DNA of 15,559 nucleotides from Christiangramia sp. (GCA_024635735.1 JAGXII010000028.1:1-15559); one strand, 5' to 3'; positions 6,450-14,912 are shown, counted from the stretch's first letter. Notes: generated by a model not told the origin, from the letters alone. A program made the numbers and translations.

Positions 6450-7682
6450 ATGAAAAAACATCTACTGCTCCCAATTGTATTGCTGAGCCTTGTTTTCACT
6501 TCCTGTGAAAAAGACTCAGAGGTTGAAACCACAACCGTGGCGGTGCCGGTCACTCAGTCTATAGCTGAATTCCGGGCTTCGGTAGATGTCATGGAGGCAA
6601 AAAGCATAAAAGAATCAGGGAAAATTTACGCCTGGAAAAATTATATTTTCATCAATGATAAAAATGAAGGCGTTCATATCATAGACAATACAGATCCTTT
6701 CCATCCGGAAAATATTCAATTTATAAAAATTCCCAGGAATACAGATATAGCAATTAAAGACGATAAATTATACGCCAATCATGGAATGGACCTAGTCGTT
6801 TTTGACTTAACCGATATGAACAAAATCGTGGAAACCGCCCGAATTAAAGATGTTTTCCCCAACTACTTTATGGCAGCACCTGAAGGAGCAACTTATGTAG
6901 AATTTGGAGATTTTAATGCCAGTAATCAGGTTATAATTGGTTATGTTATGGAAACCAAAAAGAAGGAACAGGATGTAAATATAATGTGGGAATCAGTAGA
7001 CGTTTTTAATAATGCCGCCAGAGAAGGTGGAAATACAGGAACCGGAGGATCTATGGCGAGATTCAGCATCGTTGACAATTATCTTTATATAGCTGATGAA
7101 ATGAAGCTCTCAGTTTTTGATATTACCAACACTGATCCAAGGCTTCTGAACTCTCAGAATGCAGGTTGGCAAATAGAGACTATTTTTCATTACGAAGGTC
7201 ATCTATATCTGGGCAGTACCACAGGAATGTATATATATGGTCTGGAAGATCCAGCTGCGCCACAACAGCTTTCTAACCTAAGACATGTGATGGGCTGTGA
7301 TCCTGTAGTGGTAAAAGATAATTACGCCTATGTAACTATTCGCGGAGGAAATGCCTGTGGACAGGATTTTAATCAACTTGATATTGTTGACTTATCAGAT
7401 AAGCGAAATCCTTCCATCATAGAAACATACGAAATGAACAATCCATATGGTTTAGGCATTAAAGACAACTGGCTATTTGTTTGTGATGGCGACGCCGGAT
7501 TAAAAGTATACGATATTCAAAACACCCCCGACCTGAGGTTAATAGATCAATTCAGCAACATCAACACCTATGACGTTATCCCGCTAGAGGATAAGCTGCT
7601 TATGGTCGGGGATAATACACTTTACCAGTATTCTTATAAGGGTAATGAGATCAATTTAATAAGCAGTTTTGCCATAAATTGA
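6450..7682 (+). CDS. LVIVD-repeat beta-propeller lipoprotein, probably surface-exposed
   Basis: This 410-residue lipoprotein has a signal peptide ending in the lipobox LVFTSC (Cys19). The residues after the Cys, EKDSE, resemble the flavobacterial lipoprotein export signal (Lys then Asp/Glu), which sends lipoproteins to the outside of the outer membrane. The mature part contains repeated blade-like motifs: VHIIDNTDPFHPENI, LVVFDLTDMNKIVE, LSVFDITNTDPRLL, MYIYGLEDPAAPQQL, LDIVDLSDKRNPSII and LKVYDIQNTPDLRLI. These match the LVIVD repeat family of predicted beta-propellers, whose function is unknown. It starts 146 bp from the divergent miaB and ends in TGA, followed by a terminator; it seems to be a single-gene unit. 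I could not find a good promoter. It may bind a surface ligand, but the sequence does not say which. Confidence 0.88.
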   Translation: MKKHLLLPIVLLSLVFTSCEKDSEVETTTVAVPVTQSIAEFRASVDVMEAKSIKESGKIYAWKNYIFINDKNEGVHIIDNTDPFHPENIQFIKIPRNTDIAIKDDKLYANHGMDLVVFDLTDMNKIVETARIKDVFPNYFMAAPEGATYVEFGDFNASNQVIIGYVMETKKKEQDVNIMWESVDVFNNAAREGGNTGTGGSMARFSIVDNYLYIADEMKLSVFDITNTDPRLLNSQNAGWQIETIFHYEGHLYLGSTTGMYIYGLEDPAAPQQLSNLRHVMGCDPVVVKDNYAYVTIRGGNACGQDFNQLDIVDLSDKRNPSIIETYEMNNPYGLGIKDNWLFVCDGDAGLKVYDIQNTPDLRLIDQFSNINTYDVIPLEDKLLMVGDNTLYQYSYKGNEINLISSFAIN

Positions 7683-7705
7683 TTTTCTTTTTGTTTGGTT
7701 TTTTG

Positions 7706-7733
7706 AAAATCCCCGTTCCCCGGGGATTTTTTT
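7706..7733 (+). terminator. Rho-independent terminator after the LVIVD lipoprotein gene
   Basis: AAAATCCCCG (7706-7715) and CGGGGATTTT (7721-7730) form a 10-bp stem around TTCCC, followed by T to 7733. It lies about 24 bp after the stop of the plus-strand gene and touches the stop codon of the convergent esterase gene. The reverse direction has only an interrupted T-run, so it serves mainly the plus strand. Confidence 0.85.
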
Positions 7734-9309
7734 AATCATTTCCATAAGATCTGTCAAGAAACCTGTACCTGTCATCCTTTATCGCAGGAATCACTTCAAA
7801 TTCTGAATCCATAATCAAGACCGGAGGATTTACGTCTGAAGCTTTTGCCGATGGCCATGGCACCAGGTCTTTGGAATTTGGATTCCCTGTTTTAATAAAA
7901 TTAGCCAGGTATTCCTGAATCGTTGAGGAAATAAGAAAATCTTCTTCTGAAAAATTCGGGTTTTCAATAAGCTTTAAATTCCCCATAAAATATTCAATTT
8001 CGGATGCATGCGAAGCACCTTCGGGATGATAATCAGGATTTTTTTTGGCCTCGGGACGTATCCTGCTAAATAGATATCTGTACACAGGTTCTTCTGAATT
8101 TTTCCTGTGAAGATCAAACCACTTCCAGGTACTATATGCTATAAATCTGTCTGAAGCCAATGCCGTAGCCGATTCTCTTATTTCTTCATCGGAACCGGCC
8201 GGATATAATTCCAGCACTTCTTCATAATTATCTCCATATTCGGTTTGCAGTCGCTCCAGATAATTTGCTTTGTTTATTTCCTTTCCCTGCATAAATCCAC
8301 CTGAACCAACTTCGGCCGAATTCCAACCGACCATTAATGGAATCTGAGCTTGTTCCCCGGCTTTAAATATTTCAGGCAAAGACTTAGGTAAAAAATAAGA
8401 GTCAGTTACAGTGGGAAAACCGAATCGTCCCGATTCATTATACACCTTGAAAAGTTCATCGGTATCCAGAGCCCGTAATTCTGGGAGTGAAGTGTATCCG
8501 GCTTTTTCAGCAAATTGCTCACCTATTTTTTCGGCCTCGGCAAGTGGTACCGGTGCCAGTGTAGGTTTAATGGATGCTCCGCTTTCGCCTATAGCTCCTG
8601 CGAGATAATCTTTAGATAAGGGAGAAGCCATATGTGCACTTACAGAAATTGAACCTGCCGACTCCCCTGCAATAGTAATCTTCTCCGGGTCTCCGCCAAA
8701 TTTTTCGATATTTTCATAAACCCATTTAAGGGCGGCGTTCTGATCAAGTAAGCCATAATTCCCGGAGGCATGATAAGGTGCCTCAGCACTTAAGGCGGGA
8801 TGAGCAAAAAATCCAAAGATGTTAAGTCGGTAATTAACAGTAACTGAAACTATTCCTTTTTTAGCCATAGAAGCGCCATCATATCGCGGCTCCGAACCGT
8901 CTCCGGCAACAAATCCCCCTCCATAAAAATAGACAAGTACCGGAAGGTCTTTACTTTCTTTTACTGAAGGTTTCCAGATATTAAGATAAAGACAATCCTC
9001 ACTGGTTCCCTTACCCCTGTAAATCATGTCTCCAAAAACATTCGTCTGTACTGCAGCTGGACCAAATTCTTTTGCCTCTTTTATTCCCTCCCAGGCCTGA
9101 AGAGGTTGCGGAGCTTTCCACCGCAGATCTTTAACCGGAGGCTGAGCGAACGGAACTCCCAAAAAAAGGTCAATATCTTTTGTCTCGTCATGCAACCCTT
9201 CTAAAACCCCATACTGAGTTTCCACCTGAACTTGAGTCTGACAAAATGAATAATTAAAAATGAAAAGAAAAAGAAAGTTAACTAGCTTAAGAAATGTAAA
9301 AGGTTTCAT
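7732..9309 (-). CDS. Secreted type-B carboxylesterase (alpha/beta hydrolase)
   Basis: This 525-residue enzyme of the cholinesterase/para-nitrobenzyl esterase family would cleave carboxylic esters. It begins with a Sec signal peptide (hydrophobic residues 9-22, then SFCQTQ), so it acts in the periplasm or outside. The oxyanion-hole motif YGGGF is at about 129-133. The nucleophile Ser217 lies in GESAGS, the acid is probably Glu333 (NSAEVG), and His434 lies in GASHASEIEY. The type-B signature EDCLYLNIW at 104-112 is intact, and length is normal. The substrate cannot be told from sequence. It lies 38 bp downstream of the DUF2805 gene on the same strand and may be transcribed with it. The Cys near the signal-peptide end is not in a good lipobox, so I do not call it a lipoprotein. 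Confidence 0.93.
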   Translation of the reverse strand: MKPFTFLKLVNFLFLFIFNYSFCQTQVQVETQYGVLEGLHDETKDIDLFLGVPFAQPPVKDLRWKAPQPLQAWEGIKEAKEFGPAAVQTNVFGDMIYRGKGTSEDCLYLNIWKPSVKESKDLPVLVYFYGGGFVAGDGSEPRYDGASMAKKGIVSVTVNYRLNIFGFFAHPALSAEAPYHASGNYGLLDQNAALKWVYENIEKFGGDPEKITIAGESAGSISVSAHMASPLSKDYLAGAIGESGASIKPTLAPVPLAEAEKIGEQFAEKAGYTSLPELRALDTDELFKVYNESGRFGFPTVTDSYFLPKSLPEIFKAGEQAQIPLMVGWNSAEVGSGGFMQGKEINKANYLERLQTEYGDNYEEVLELYPAGSDEEIRESATALASDRFIAYSTWKWFDLHRKNSEEPVYRYLFSRIRPEAKKNPDYHPEGASHASEIEYFMGNLKLIENPNFSEEDFLISSTIQEYLANFIKTGNPNSKDLVPWPSAKASDVNPPVLIMDSEFEVIPAIKDDRYRFLDRSYGND

Positions 9310-9347
9310 TGATGCTATTTATAAGAAGGTTATTCTATAAATATAAA

Positions 9348-9641
9348 TCAATATTTCTTCTTAGAGATACGGTTACCGGTGATTTGCCGCTGGGCGGAAC
9401 TTTTGAATCTGTCAACCTGATTATTTCTTAATTTCGCATGTTTTGCTTTGCGACCCTGCACCCTTGCTCTCCATTTTCTCCAGTTACGCAGATGCATTTG
9501 TTCTTTCATAAATTTTATAACCTGCTTCTCATTAAGCCCAAACTGATATTCTATAGCTTCAAATGGAGTACGGTCTTCCCATGCCATTGCTATAATACGG
9601 TCTGTTTGCCTTTCATTAAATTCAAATTCTTCAGCAATCAT
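9348..9641 (-). CDS. DUF2805 / TIGR03643 family small basic protein
   Basis: This 97-residue protein has no signal peptide or membrane helix. The segment RIIAMAWEDRTPFEAIEYQF followed by GLNEKQVIKFMKEQM and FLRNWRKWRARV-like residues (about 15-61) matches the DUF2805 (TIGR03643) family, which looks like a helix-turn-helix fold. The last 35 residues are very basic (RKAKHAK...RISKKKY), which suggests nucleic-acid binding, but that is inference and the family has no assigned function. It lies between the rpmA terminator and the esterase gene. A weak promoter-like pair (TTTA-N19-TAACTTTA, 9695-9665) precedes it. Confidence 0.85.
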   Translation of the reverse strand: MIAEEFEFNERQTDRIIAMAWEDRTPFEAIEYQFGLNEKQVIKFMKEQMHLRNWRKWRARVQGRKAKHAKLRNNQVDRFKSSAQRQITGNRISKKKY

Positions 9642-9692
9642 TATTTTGTCTAATTTATTTTACATAAAGTTAAACATTTTAATTACAAGAAT

Positions 9693-9723
9693 AAAAAAAC
9701 CCTCTCCAAAACTGGAAAGGGTT
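9693..9723 (-). terminator. Rho-independent terminator of the rplU-rpmA unit
   Basis: AACCCTCTCC (9698-9707) pairs with GGAAAGGGTT (9714-9723) with one mismatch, around a 6-base loop. On the minus strand it is followed by a run of T (9699-9693). It lies 25 bp past the rpmA stop. Confidence 0.85.
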
Positions 9724-9747
9724 CCTTATATATAAAAAGTGTTCTAA

Positions 9748-10008
9748 TTAAGCTTCGAAAGGCTCAATTGAAACGTAAGATTTATCATCTTTCTTTTTTG
9801 TGAACTTTACAAGGCCATCTACTTTAGCATGTAAAGTATGATCTTTTCCTGCATACACATTGTCACCTGGACGATGTGCAGTACCTCTTTGTCTTACGAT
9901 AATATTTCCTGCAACGGCAGCCTGACCTCCAAAGATCTTAACTCCTAATCGTTTTGATTCTGACTCTCTACCGTTCTTGGAACTACCAACTCCTTTTTTA
10001 TGTGCCAT
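9748..10008 (-). CDS. rpmA: 50S ribosomal protein L27
   Basis: This 86-residue protein has the normal length for L27, which sits near the peptidyl-transferase centre with its N-terminal tail. MAHKKGVGSSKNGRESESKR followed by LGVKIFGGQ is the family's hallmark start, and GNIIVRQRGTAHRPGDNVYAG is the conserved core. There is no N-terminal extension of the cleavable kind found in Firmicutes. It starts 19 bp after rplU, in the usual rplU-rpmA order, and is followed by a terminator. Confidence 0.98.
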   Translation of the reverse strand: MAHKKGVGSSKNGRESESKRLGVKIFGGQAAVAGNIIVRQRGTAHRPGDNVYAGKDHTLHAKVDGLVKFTKKKDDKSYVSIEPFEA

Positions 10009-10027
10009 GGTTTAAAATTTTTTCAGA

Positions 10028-10759
10028 TTATTTTTTGTCTTTAAGAAGAGCTTTTGCCTGCTTAACCCATTCTTCAGATTCAATCTTTTCACGGGTAATT
10101 CCTTCAAGAGCTGATAGCTCATCTCTATCCGCAGCTTTTAATTTACTAATTTGTTCGTAAGTATAAATACCTACTTCGTTTAGTCTTTTTTCGTAAGCCG
10201 GACCAATACCATTGATTTCTTTCAAATCATCAGCATCTGCTTTTGCAGCTGTGCCAATACTGTGAAGAAGCTTATCCAGATTGATTTCCATCTTACTGTC
10301 ATCAGCTCTATGCTCTGCACGAGTAACAAGGTTTTCACTAACCTCAGTTTCCTTTGCTGGTTTTGCTGTTTTTTTCTTAGGTGCTGTTTTCTTAGGTTCA
10401 GCATCTGCTTTTTTAGCCTCTTTCTTAGCAGCAGGTTTTTTCTTTCCATCCAGACTGATATCCTCAATTAGGATTTCAGTTAAAGACTGGCGGTGACCAT
10501 TTTTAACACGGTAACCTTTACGTCTTTTCTTTTTGAAAACGATTACTTTATCACCTTTTAGGTGACGGTTGATTTTTGCTCCAACAAGAGCACCATCTAT
10601 AGCCGGGGCGCCAACGGTAACATTGTCTCCATCTCCGGTAAGAAGAACTTTGTCAAAAGAAACGCTGTCTCCTTCTTTACCTTCCAAGCGGTGAACAAAT
10701 ACCTTTTGGTCTTTTGCAACTTTAAATTGCTGCCCTGCTATCTCTACAATTGCGTACAT
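10028..10759 (-). CDS. rplU: 50S ribosomal protein L21 with C-terminal helix-hairpin-helix-like extension
   Basis: Residues 1 to about 102 are a complete L21, with MYAIVEIAGQQFKV at the start and the rRNA-binding signature KKKRRKGYRVKNGHRQ at 76-91. A normal L21 would end here, but this protein has 243 residues. After it comes a Lys/Ala/Pro-rich linker (about 105-137). The final domain (about 155-243) contains LKEINGIGPAYEKRLNEVGI with GIGP at 184-187, and a second motif LEGITREKI. This looks like the helix-hairpin-helix DNA- or RNA-binding fold of the COG3743 type. I know this extension from other flavobacterial L21 proteins, so it is lineage-typical rather than an assembly artefact; its role on the ribosome is unknown. 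It begins the rplU-rpmA unit under a near-perfect promoter. Confidence 0.97.
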   Translation of the reverse strand: MYAIVEIAGQQFKVAKDQKVFVHRLEGKEGDSVSFDKVLLTGDGDNVTVGAPAIDGALVGAKINRHLKGDKVIVFKKKRRKGYRVKNGHRQSLTEILIEDISLDGKKKPAAKKEAKKADAEPKKTAPKKKTAKPAKETEVSENLVTRAEHRADDSKMEINLDKLLHSIGTAAKADADDLKEINGIGPAYEKRLNEVGIYTYEQISKLKAADRDELSALEGITREKIESEEWVKQAKALLKDKK

Positions 10760-10797
10760 AGCGTATAATTAATTAATTTAATACAAAATCTCAGGCC

Positions 10798-10809
10798 GCG
10801 TTTTCACGC
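10798..10809 (-). other. Hairpin near the 5' end of the rplU leader
   Basis: On the minus strand GCGT-GAAA-ACGC forms a 4-bp stem closed by a GAAA tetraloop, extendable by two G-U pairs. It lies just after the expected transcription start of rplU-rpmA. Ribosomal-protein leaders are often used for feedback control, so it could be a small autoregulatory or stability element, but the stem is short. Confidence 0.35.
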
Positions 10810-10818
10810 AAGCGGGTG

Positions 10819-10849
10819 CAAATATACTTCTTATTAATTAATTGACAAA
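10819..10849 (-). promoter_or_regulatory. Bacteroidota-type promoter for rplU-rpmA
   Basis: On the minus strand TTTG (10849-10846), a 19-base spacer and TATATTTG (10826-10819) match TTTG-N19-TAnnTTTG at every defined position. The start of transcription should be near 10813, leaving a leader of about 50 bases before the rplU ATG at 10759. Confidence 0.8.
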
Positions 10850-10874
10850 GGTTTTTTGTTTTTTCAGAATATCC

Positions 10875-11339
10875 TTACGGAGTGTGTTTTTTTACATCCC
10901 TGGTATTCCAGGAATCTTTAAAAAGCTGCATAAATGTAAGTGCAAGAACAATACTGGTAGAGAAACCCATCAATGCAATTGTAAACAATACACTGGCAAG
11001 ATCTGTACTATAAAAAGTAGCCCACATGGTAATTAACTGATCCAGAAAGTCCGGATTTAATTCGGTAGCATAGAAAGCGAAAAAAATTAGGAAAATAATG
11101 GTGGCGTTGATACCGGTTATAAAAACTGCAGAAAACCCTTTCTCAAATTTAAACCGGTTCCCTTTGCTTTTTCGATAGGCTTTAAGGGCTAAGTATAATC
11201 CAACAGCCATTATCACTCCATTTAATATACTGTAAAGTGGATTTACATGAAGTCCGAAAATAGATAATAGCAAAAAATAAGCAATAAGTGCTATCGCGAT
11301 ACCAAATCCATAAATTATTGGAATTTTGAGATTAGACAT
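10875..11339 (-). CDS. DUF4199 domain membrane protein
   Basis: This 154-residue protein has four predicted membrane helices (about residues 7-30, 35-52, 72-92 and 112-138), with short polar loops. The spacing, and the segment YRKSKGNRFKFEKGFSAVFITG between helices 2 and 3, fit the DUF4199 family of Bacteroidota, whose function is unknown. It is divergent from the M16 peptidase pair and lies upstream of the rplU promoter on the same strand. I see no terminator between it and rplU, so some read-through is possible. Confidence 0.85.
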   Translation of the reverse strand: MSNLKIPIIYGFGIAIALIAYFLLLSIFGLHVNPLYSILNGVIMAVGLYLALKAYRKSKGNRFKFEKGFSAVFITGINATIIFLIFFAFYATELNPDFLDQLITMWATFYSTDLASVLFTIALMGFSTSIVLALTFMQLFKDSWNTRDVKKHTP

Positions 11340-11460
11340 AAATAGTAAGTTTAGTAGTAAATTTCCAAAAATTACAGCGGTTTTTGCCTTAATAGCTTGT
11401 TAATTTTAACACATTTGACATAATTTCAACATTCGTTCACCATTTCTGTAACTTTTAAGG

Positions 11461-11477
11461 CTATTAAATACTAATAG
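11461..11477. other. Small palindrome upstream of the M16 peptidase genes
   Basis: CTATTA and TAATAG (11461-11466 and 11472-11477) form a perfect 6-bp inverted repeat around AATAC, 26 bp before the start codon. A second one, GTTAATTTTAAC, lies at 11399-11410. Either could be an operator, but AT-rich sequence gives such palindromes by chance. No clear TTTG/TAnnTTTG promoter is visible in this 164-bp gap. Confidence 0.25.
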
Positions 11478-11503
11478 TTAGATTAAACGAAAAAACCACT
11501 AGA

Positions 11504-12829
11504 ATGATTCACAAACTAAAACTAATTGCCTGCTTCTTTTTTATTGGAGTGGTAGGTGTTGCTCAGGAAGTAGAATTCACTGAGTACGATTTAGACAATG
11601 GCCTGCATGTAATATTGCATCAGGATAACACCGCTCCGGTAGTTTCGGTAGGAGTAATGTACCATGTTGGCTCTAAAAATGAAGAAGAAGGAAAATCTGG
11701 CTTTGCTCATTTTTTCGAACATCTTTTATTTGAAGGAACTGATAATATAGAAAGAGGGGAATGGTTCAATATTGTTGCAGCGAATGGAGGAAGTAATAAT
11801 GCAAATACCACAGAAGACAGAACTTATTACTATGAAACATTCCCTTCCAACAATCTGGAATTAGGGCTTTGGATGGAATCTGAGAGAATGCTTCATCCGG
11901 TAATCAACCAGGTTGGAGTGGATACTCAAAATGAAGTTGTAAAAGAGGAAAAAAGAACCCGTGTAGACAATGCTCCCTATGGGAAAATTATATACAATAC
12001 CGGTATTGTTCCTTATATGTTTGAAAAGCATCCCTACAAACATTCGGTAATTGGAACTATGGAAGATCTGGATTCTGCACAACTGAGCGAATTCCAGAAC
12101 TTTTTCAAAAAATACTATAAGCCGAATAATGCTGCATTAGTGGTTGCTGGTGATATAGATATTCAGAAAACTAAAAAGATGATCGGTGATTACTTTAGCA
12201 CTATTCCATCAGGTCCGGAAGTAAATAAGATCGATGTTAAAGAAGAGCCTATCAGTAAAAAGATCGTCGCAACAGAATACGATAGTAACATACAAATTCC
12301 GGCAATGATCTTCGCTTACAGAACACCATCTATGAAAGCCCGGGACGCTTATGTACTGGATATGATTTCGTCTATTCTAACCGATGGTAAGAGTTCCAGA
12401 ATGTACAAGAAAATGGTAGATAAAGATAAACAGGCGATACAGGTGCTGGCTTTTCCAAGATCAATGGAAGATTACGGAATGTACCTTATGGGCGCTCTGG
12501 CAATGGGCAATACCTCTCTTGACACCCTTGCGGCTTCAATGGATGAAGAGATTAAAAAATTGAAAACAGAATTAATTTCGGAAGAGGAATATCAGAAACT
12601 TCAAAACAAATTTCAAAATAGATTTGTGAACTCCAACAGCAGCGTGGAAGGAATTGCGAGCTCTCTAGCAACCTACTATACCTTATATGGAAATACAGAT
12701 TTAATTAATGAAGAAATAGATATTTACCGTGATATTACTCGCGAGGAGATCCAAAAGGTCGCCAATAAATATCTTCAGGAAAATCAAAGACTGGAATTGA
12801 AATACTTACCAAAATCTGATACTCAATAA
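11504..12829 (+). CDS. Exported M16 zinc peptidase, catalytic subunit
   Basis: This 441-residue insulinase-like (pitrilysin family) peptidase has a Sec signal peptide (cleavage likely after VGVA, residue 20), so it should work in the periplasm. The inverted zinc motif HFFEH gives His69, Glu72 and His73, with the third zinc ligand expected among Glu144-Glu149 (NEVVKEEKR) about 75 residues later, as in active family members. The second M16 domain begins near residue 190 and includes the YRTPSMKARDAYVLDMISSI stretch typical of the C-terminal half. It starts a two-gene unit; the partner begins 16 bp after its stop. Together they resemble the beta (catalytic) and alpha subunits of mitochondrial processing peptidase. 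The likely substrates are short peptides; this is known of the family, not seen here. Confidence 0.93.
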   Translation: MIHKLKLIACFFFIGVVGVAQEVEFTEYDLDNGLHVILHQDNTAPVVSVGVMYHVGSKNEEEGKSGFAHFFEHLLFEGTDNIERGEWFNIVAANGGSNNANTTEDRTYYYETFPSNNLELGLWMESERMLHPVINQVGVDTQNEVVKEEKRTRVDNAPYGKIIYNTGIVPYMFEKHPYKHSVIGTMEDLDSAQLSEFQNFFKKYYKPNNAALVVAGDIDIQKTKKMIGDYFSTIPSGPEVNKIDVKEEPISKKIVATEYDSNIQIPAMIFAYRTPSMKARDAYVLDMISSILTDGKSSRMYKKMVDKDKQAIQVLAFPRSMEDYGMYLMGALAMGNTSLDTLAASMDEEIKKLKTELISEEEYQKLQNKFQNRFVNSNSSVEGIASSLATYYTLYGNTDLINEEIDIYRDITREEIQKVANKYLQENQRLELKYLPKSDTQ

Positions 12830-12845
12830 TCTTAAAATAAAAGAG

Positions 12846-14912
12846 ATGAAAATTAAATATTTTTCAATATTAATATTAGGCTTATTGTGCTTTGGAGCAC
12901 ATGCTCAGATAGATAGATCCCAGCAGCCTGAACCAGGACCGGCTCCTACTATTAATTTAGGGAAGCCCGATTCCTTCGAACTCAGTAATGGCCTGAAAGT
13001 TATGGTGGTGGAAAATCATAAATTACCAAGAGTAAGAGCTAGTTTGATTATAGACAACACTCCACATAATGAAGGAACCAAACAGGGTGTTAAAGCTCTT
13101 TACAGTGCCATGATGGGCAACGGGACCACAACAATGTCTAAAGACGATTACAATAAAAGAATCGATTTTCTTGGAGCTAATGTAGGATTTGGATCTGAGA
13201 GTGCTTATGCAAGCTCTCTTTCAAAATTCTTTCCGGAAGTAATGCAATTAATGGCAGACGGGCTCCTTAATCCAAGATTTGAAGAACAGGAGTTTAAGGA
13301 TCAAAAAGACAAGGAACTTCAAAATTTAAAGTTTGGGGAAAAAGATGCCGGTTATATAGCCAGCAACATTAGTAGCGCCCTGGCATACGGTAAAAAGCAT
13401 CCTTATGGAGAGTTCGAAACCGAAGAATCTGTAAAAAGCGTAAGCCTGGCCGACGTTAAAAATTATTATAAAACTTACATCACTCCTAAAAAAGCTTATT
13501 TAGTGGTAATTGGGGATGTAAAGCCAGACGAGGTTAAAAAACTTGCCAAAAAATATTTCGGAGACTGGAAGAACGAGGCACCCAAAAACATTGAGCTGCC
13601 AGAAGTAAAAAATGTTGCAAACACTGAAATAGATTTTATAGATGTACCGAATGCGGTACAAAGTGAAATTAGAGTTCAAAATACTGTTGACCTGGATATT
13701 TCAGATGACGACTATTTTCCTGTGTTAGTAGCTAACCAGATCCTGGGAGGAAGTTTTGGAAGTTATTTGAATATGAACCTTAGAGAAGAACACGGCTACA
13801 CTTATGGAGCCAGATCTTCTACCGGTGCCGACAAATATGCGAGTCGTTTTGTGGCTAGTACCAGTGTAAGAAATGAAGTTACGGATAGTGCGGTTGTGGA
13901 GATTTTAAAAGAAATTAACCGTATTAAAACCGAAAAAGTAGACGAAGAAAATCTTCAAAACGCAAAAGCGAAATTCGCAGGAGATTTTGTATTGAAACTT
14001 GAAAATCCGGCAACCATTGCCAGCTATGCACTCAGCATAGAAACAAATGATCTTGAGGCCGATTTTTATGAAAACTACCTTAAGCGAATAAATGCGGTTA
14101 GCCCTGATGACATTCAGCGTGTGGCTAATAAATATTTCAAGACCGATCAATTACAAATCGTTATTGCCGGTAAAGGAAGTGAAGTATTAAAAGGTTTGCA
14201 AAATATTGAATATAAAGGCAAAATCCTTCCCGTGAAATATTACGACAAACAGGCAAATCCTGTGGCCAAGCCAGACTTCGATAAAAAAGTTGACGCTTCA
14301 GTAACCGCAGAAAAAGTCTTCGGAAAATATATTGAAGCAATAGGTGGCCGTGATGTAGTAAATGATATAAAAAGCGTCGTGATACTTGCCGATGCTCAAA
14401 TACAGGGAATGCAATTAAGCCTTGAGTTGAAACGATCTGAAGGAAAACTTTCTCAAAGTCTTTCTGTTGGAGGTAATGTAATGAGCAAACAGGTTTTCAA
14501 TGGTGAAAATGGATTTGTCATCGCTCAGGGACAAAAAATCCCGTACAATGAAACCCAGGTGGAAGCAGCTAAAGCAGATGCAAATCCGTTCCCGGAATTA
14601 AAGGTAGGCGATACTAAGGTAACTGGTATTGAGCCTGTAAATGGCAAAGATGCCTATGTGGTTGAGATTAGTGAAAACACAAAGAACTTTTACGATACCG
14701 AAAGCGGACTTAAAGTTCAATCTGTAAAAACCGTTTCACAAAACGGCCAGACTATGACCATTCCAACAGGTTATGGTGACTATAAAGAAGTAAAGGGAGT
14801 GAAATTTCCTTTTATGATCTCTCAGTCTGCAGGCCCGCAAACTTTCGAATTTAAAGTTTCTGAAATCCTCATTAACGAAGGAGTTTCAGAAGAAGACTTT
14901 AAAGTGGAATAA
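12846..14912 (+). CDS. M16 peptidase-like non-catalytic subunit with C-terminal LolA-like domain
   Basis: This 688-residue exported protein has a signal peptide ending AHA-Q (cleavage at 20/21). Residues about 35-470 form two M16 domains, but the zinc motif is gone. Aligned to its neighbour by the shared G...GT frame, His69, Glu72 and His73 become Ala84, Ser87 and Ala88, so it cannot bind the catalytic zinc. The C-terminal M16 half is well kept (SFGSYLNMNLREEHGYTYGA near 300). From about residue 490 there is an extra beta-rich domain (FGKYIEAIGGRDVVNDIKSV onward), like the outer-membrane lipoprotein-sorting (LolA-like) fold. It lies 16 bp after the catalytic gene, which fits an obligate heterodimer in which this subunit binds substrate or tethers the complex to the envelope. 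Confidence 0.92.
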   Translation: MKIKYFSILILGLLCFGAHAQIDRSQQPEPGPAPTINLGKPDSFELSNGLKVMVVENHKLPRVRASLIIDNTPHNEGTKQGVKALYSAMMGNGTTTMSKDDYNKRIDFLGANVGFGSESAYASSLSKFFPEVMQLMADGLLNPRFEEQEFKDQKDKELQNLKFGEKDAGYIASNISSALAYGKKHPYGEFETEESVKSVSLADVKNYYKTYITPKKAYLVVIGDVKPDEVKKLAKKYFGDWKNEAPKNIELPEVKNVANTEIDFIDVPNAVQSEIRVQNTVDLDISDDDYFPVLVANQILGGSFGSYLNMNLREEHGYTYGARSSTGADKYASRFVASTSVRNEVTDSAVVEILKEINRIKTEKVDEENLQNAKAKFAGDFVLKLENPATIASYALSIETNDLEADFYENYLKRINAVSPDDIQRVANKYFKTDQLQIVIAGKGSEVLKGLQNIEYKGKILPVKYYDKQANPVAKPDFDKKVDASVTAEKVFGKYIEAIGGRDVVNDIKSVVILADAQIQGMQLSLELKRSEGKLSQSLSVGGNVMSKQVFNGENGFVIAQGQKIPYNETQVEAAKADANPFPELKVGDTKVTGIEPVNGKDAYVVEISENTKNFYDTESGLKVQSVKTVSQNGQTMTIPTGYGDYKEVKGVKFPFMISQSAGPQTFEFKVSEILINEGVSEEDFKVE

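Noticed and set aside
9310..9347. Promoter in the gap before the esterase gene
   Set aside because: A TATATTTA sequence is present at 9345-9338 on the minus strand but no TTTG lies at the right distance, so co-transcription with the DUF2805 gene is as likely.
10222..10496. Open frames on both strands inside the rplU extension
   Set aside because: They result from the Lys/Ala-rich, low-complexity linker; the L21 frame is continuous and family-like through the region.
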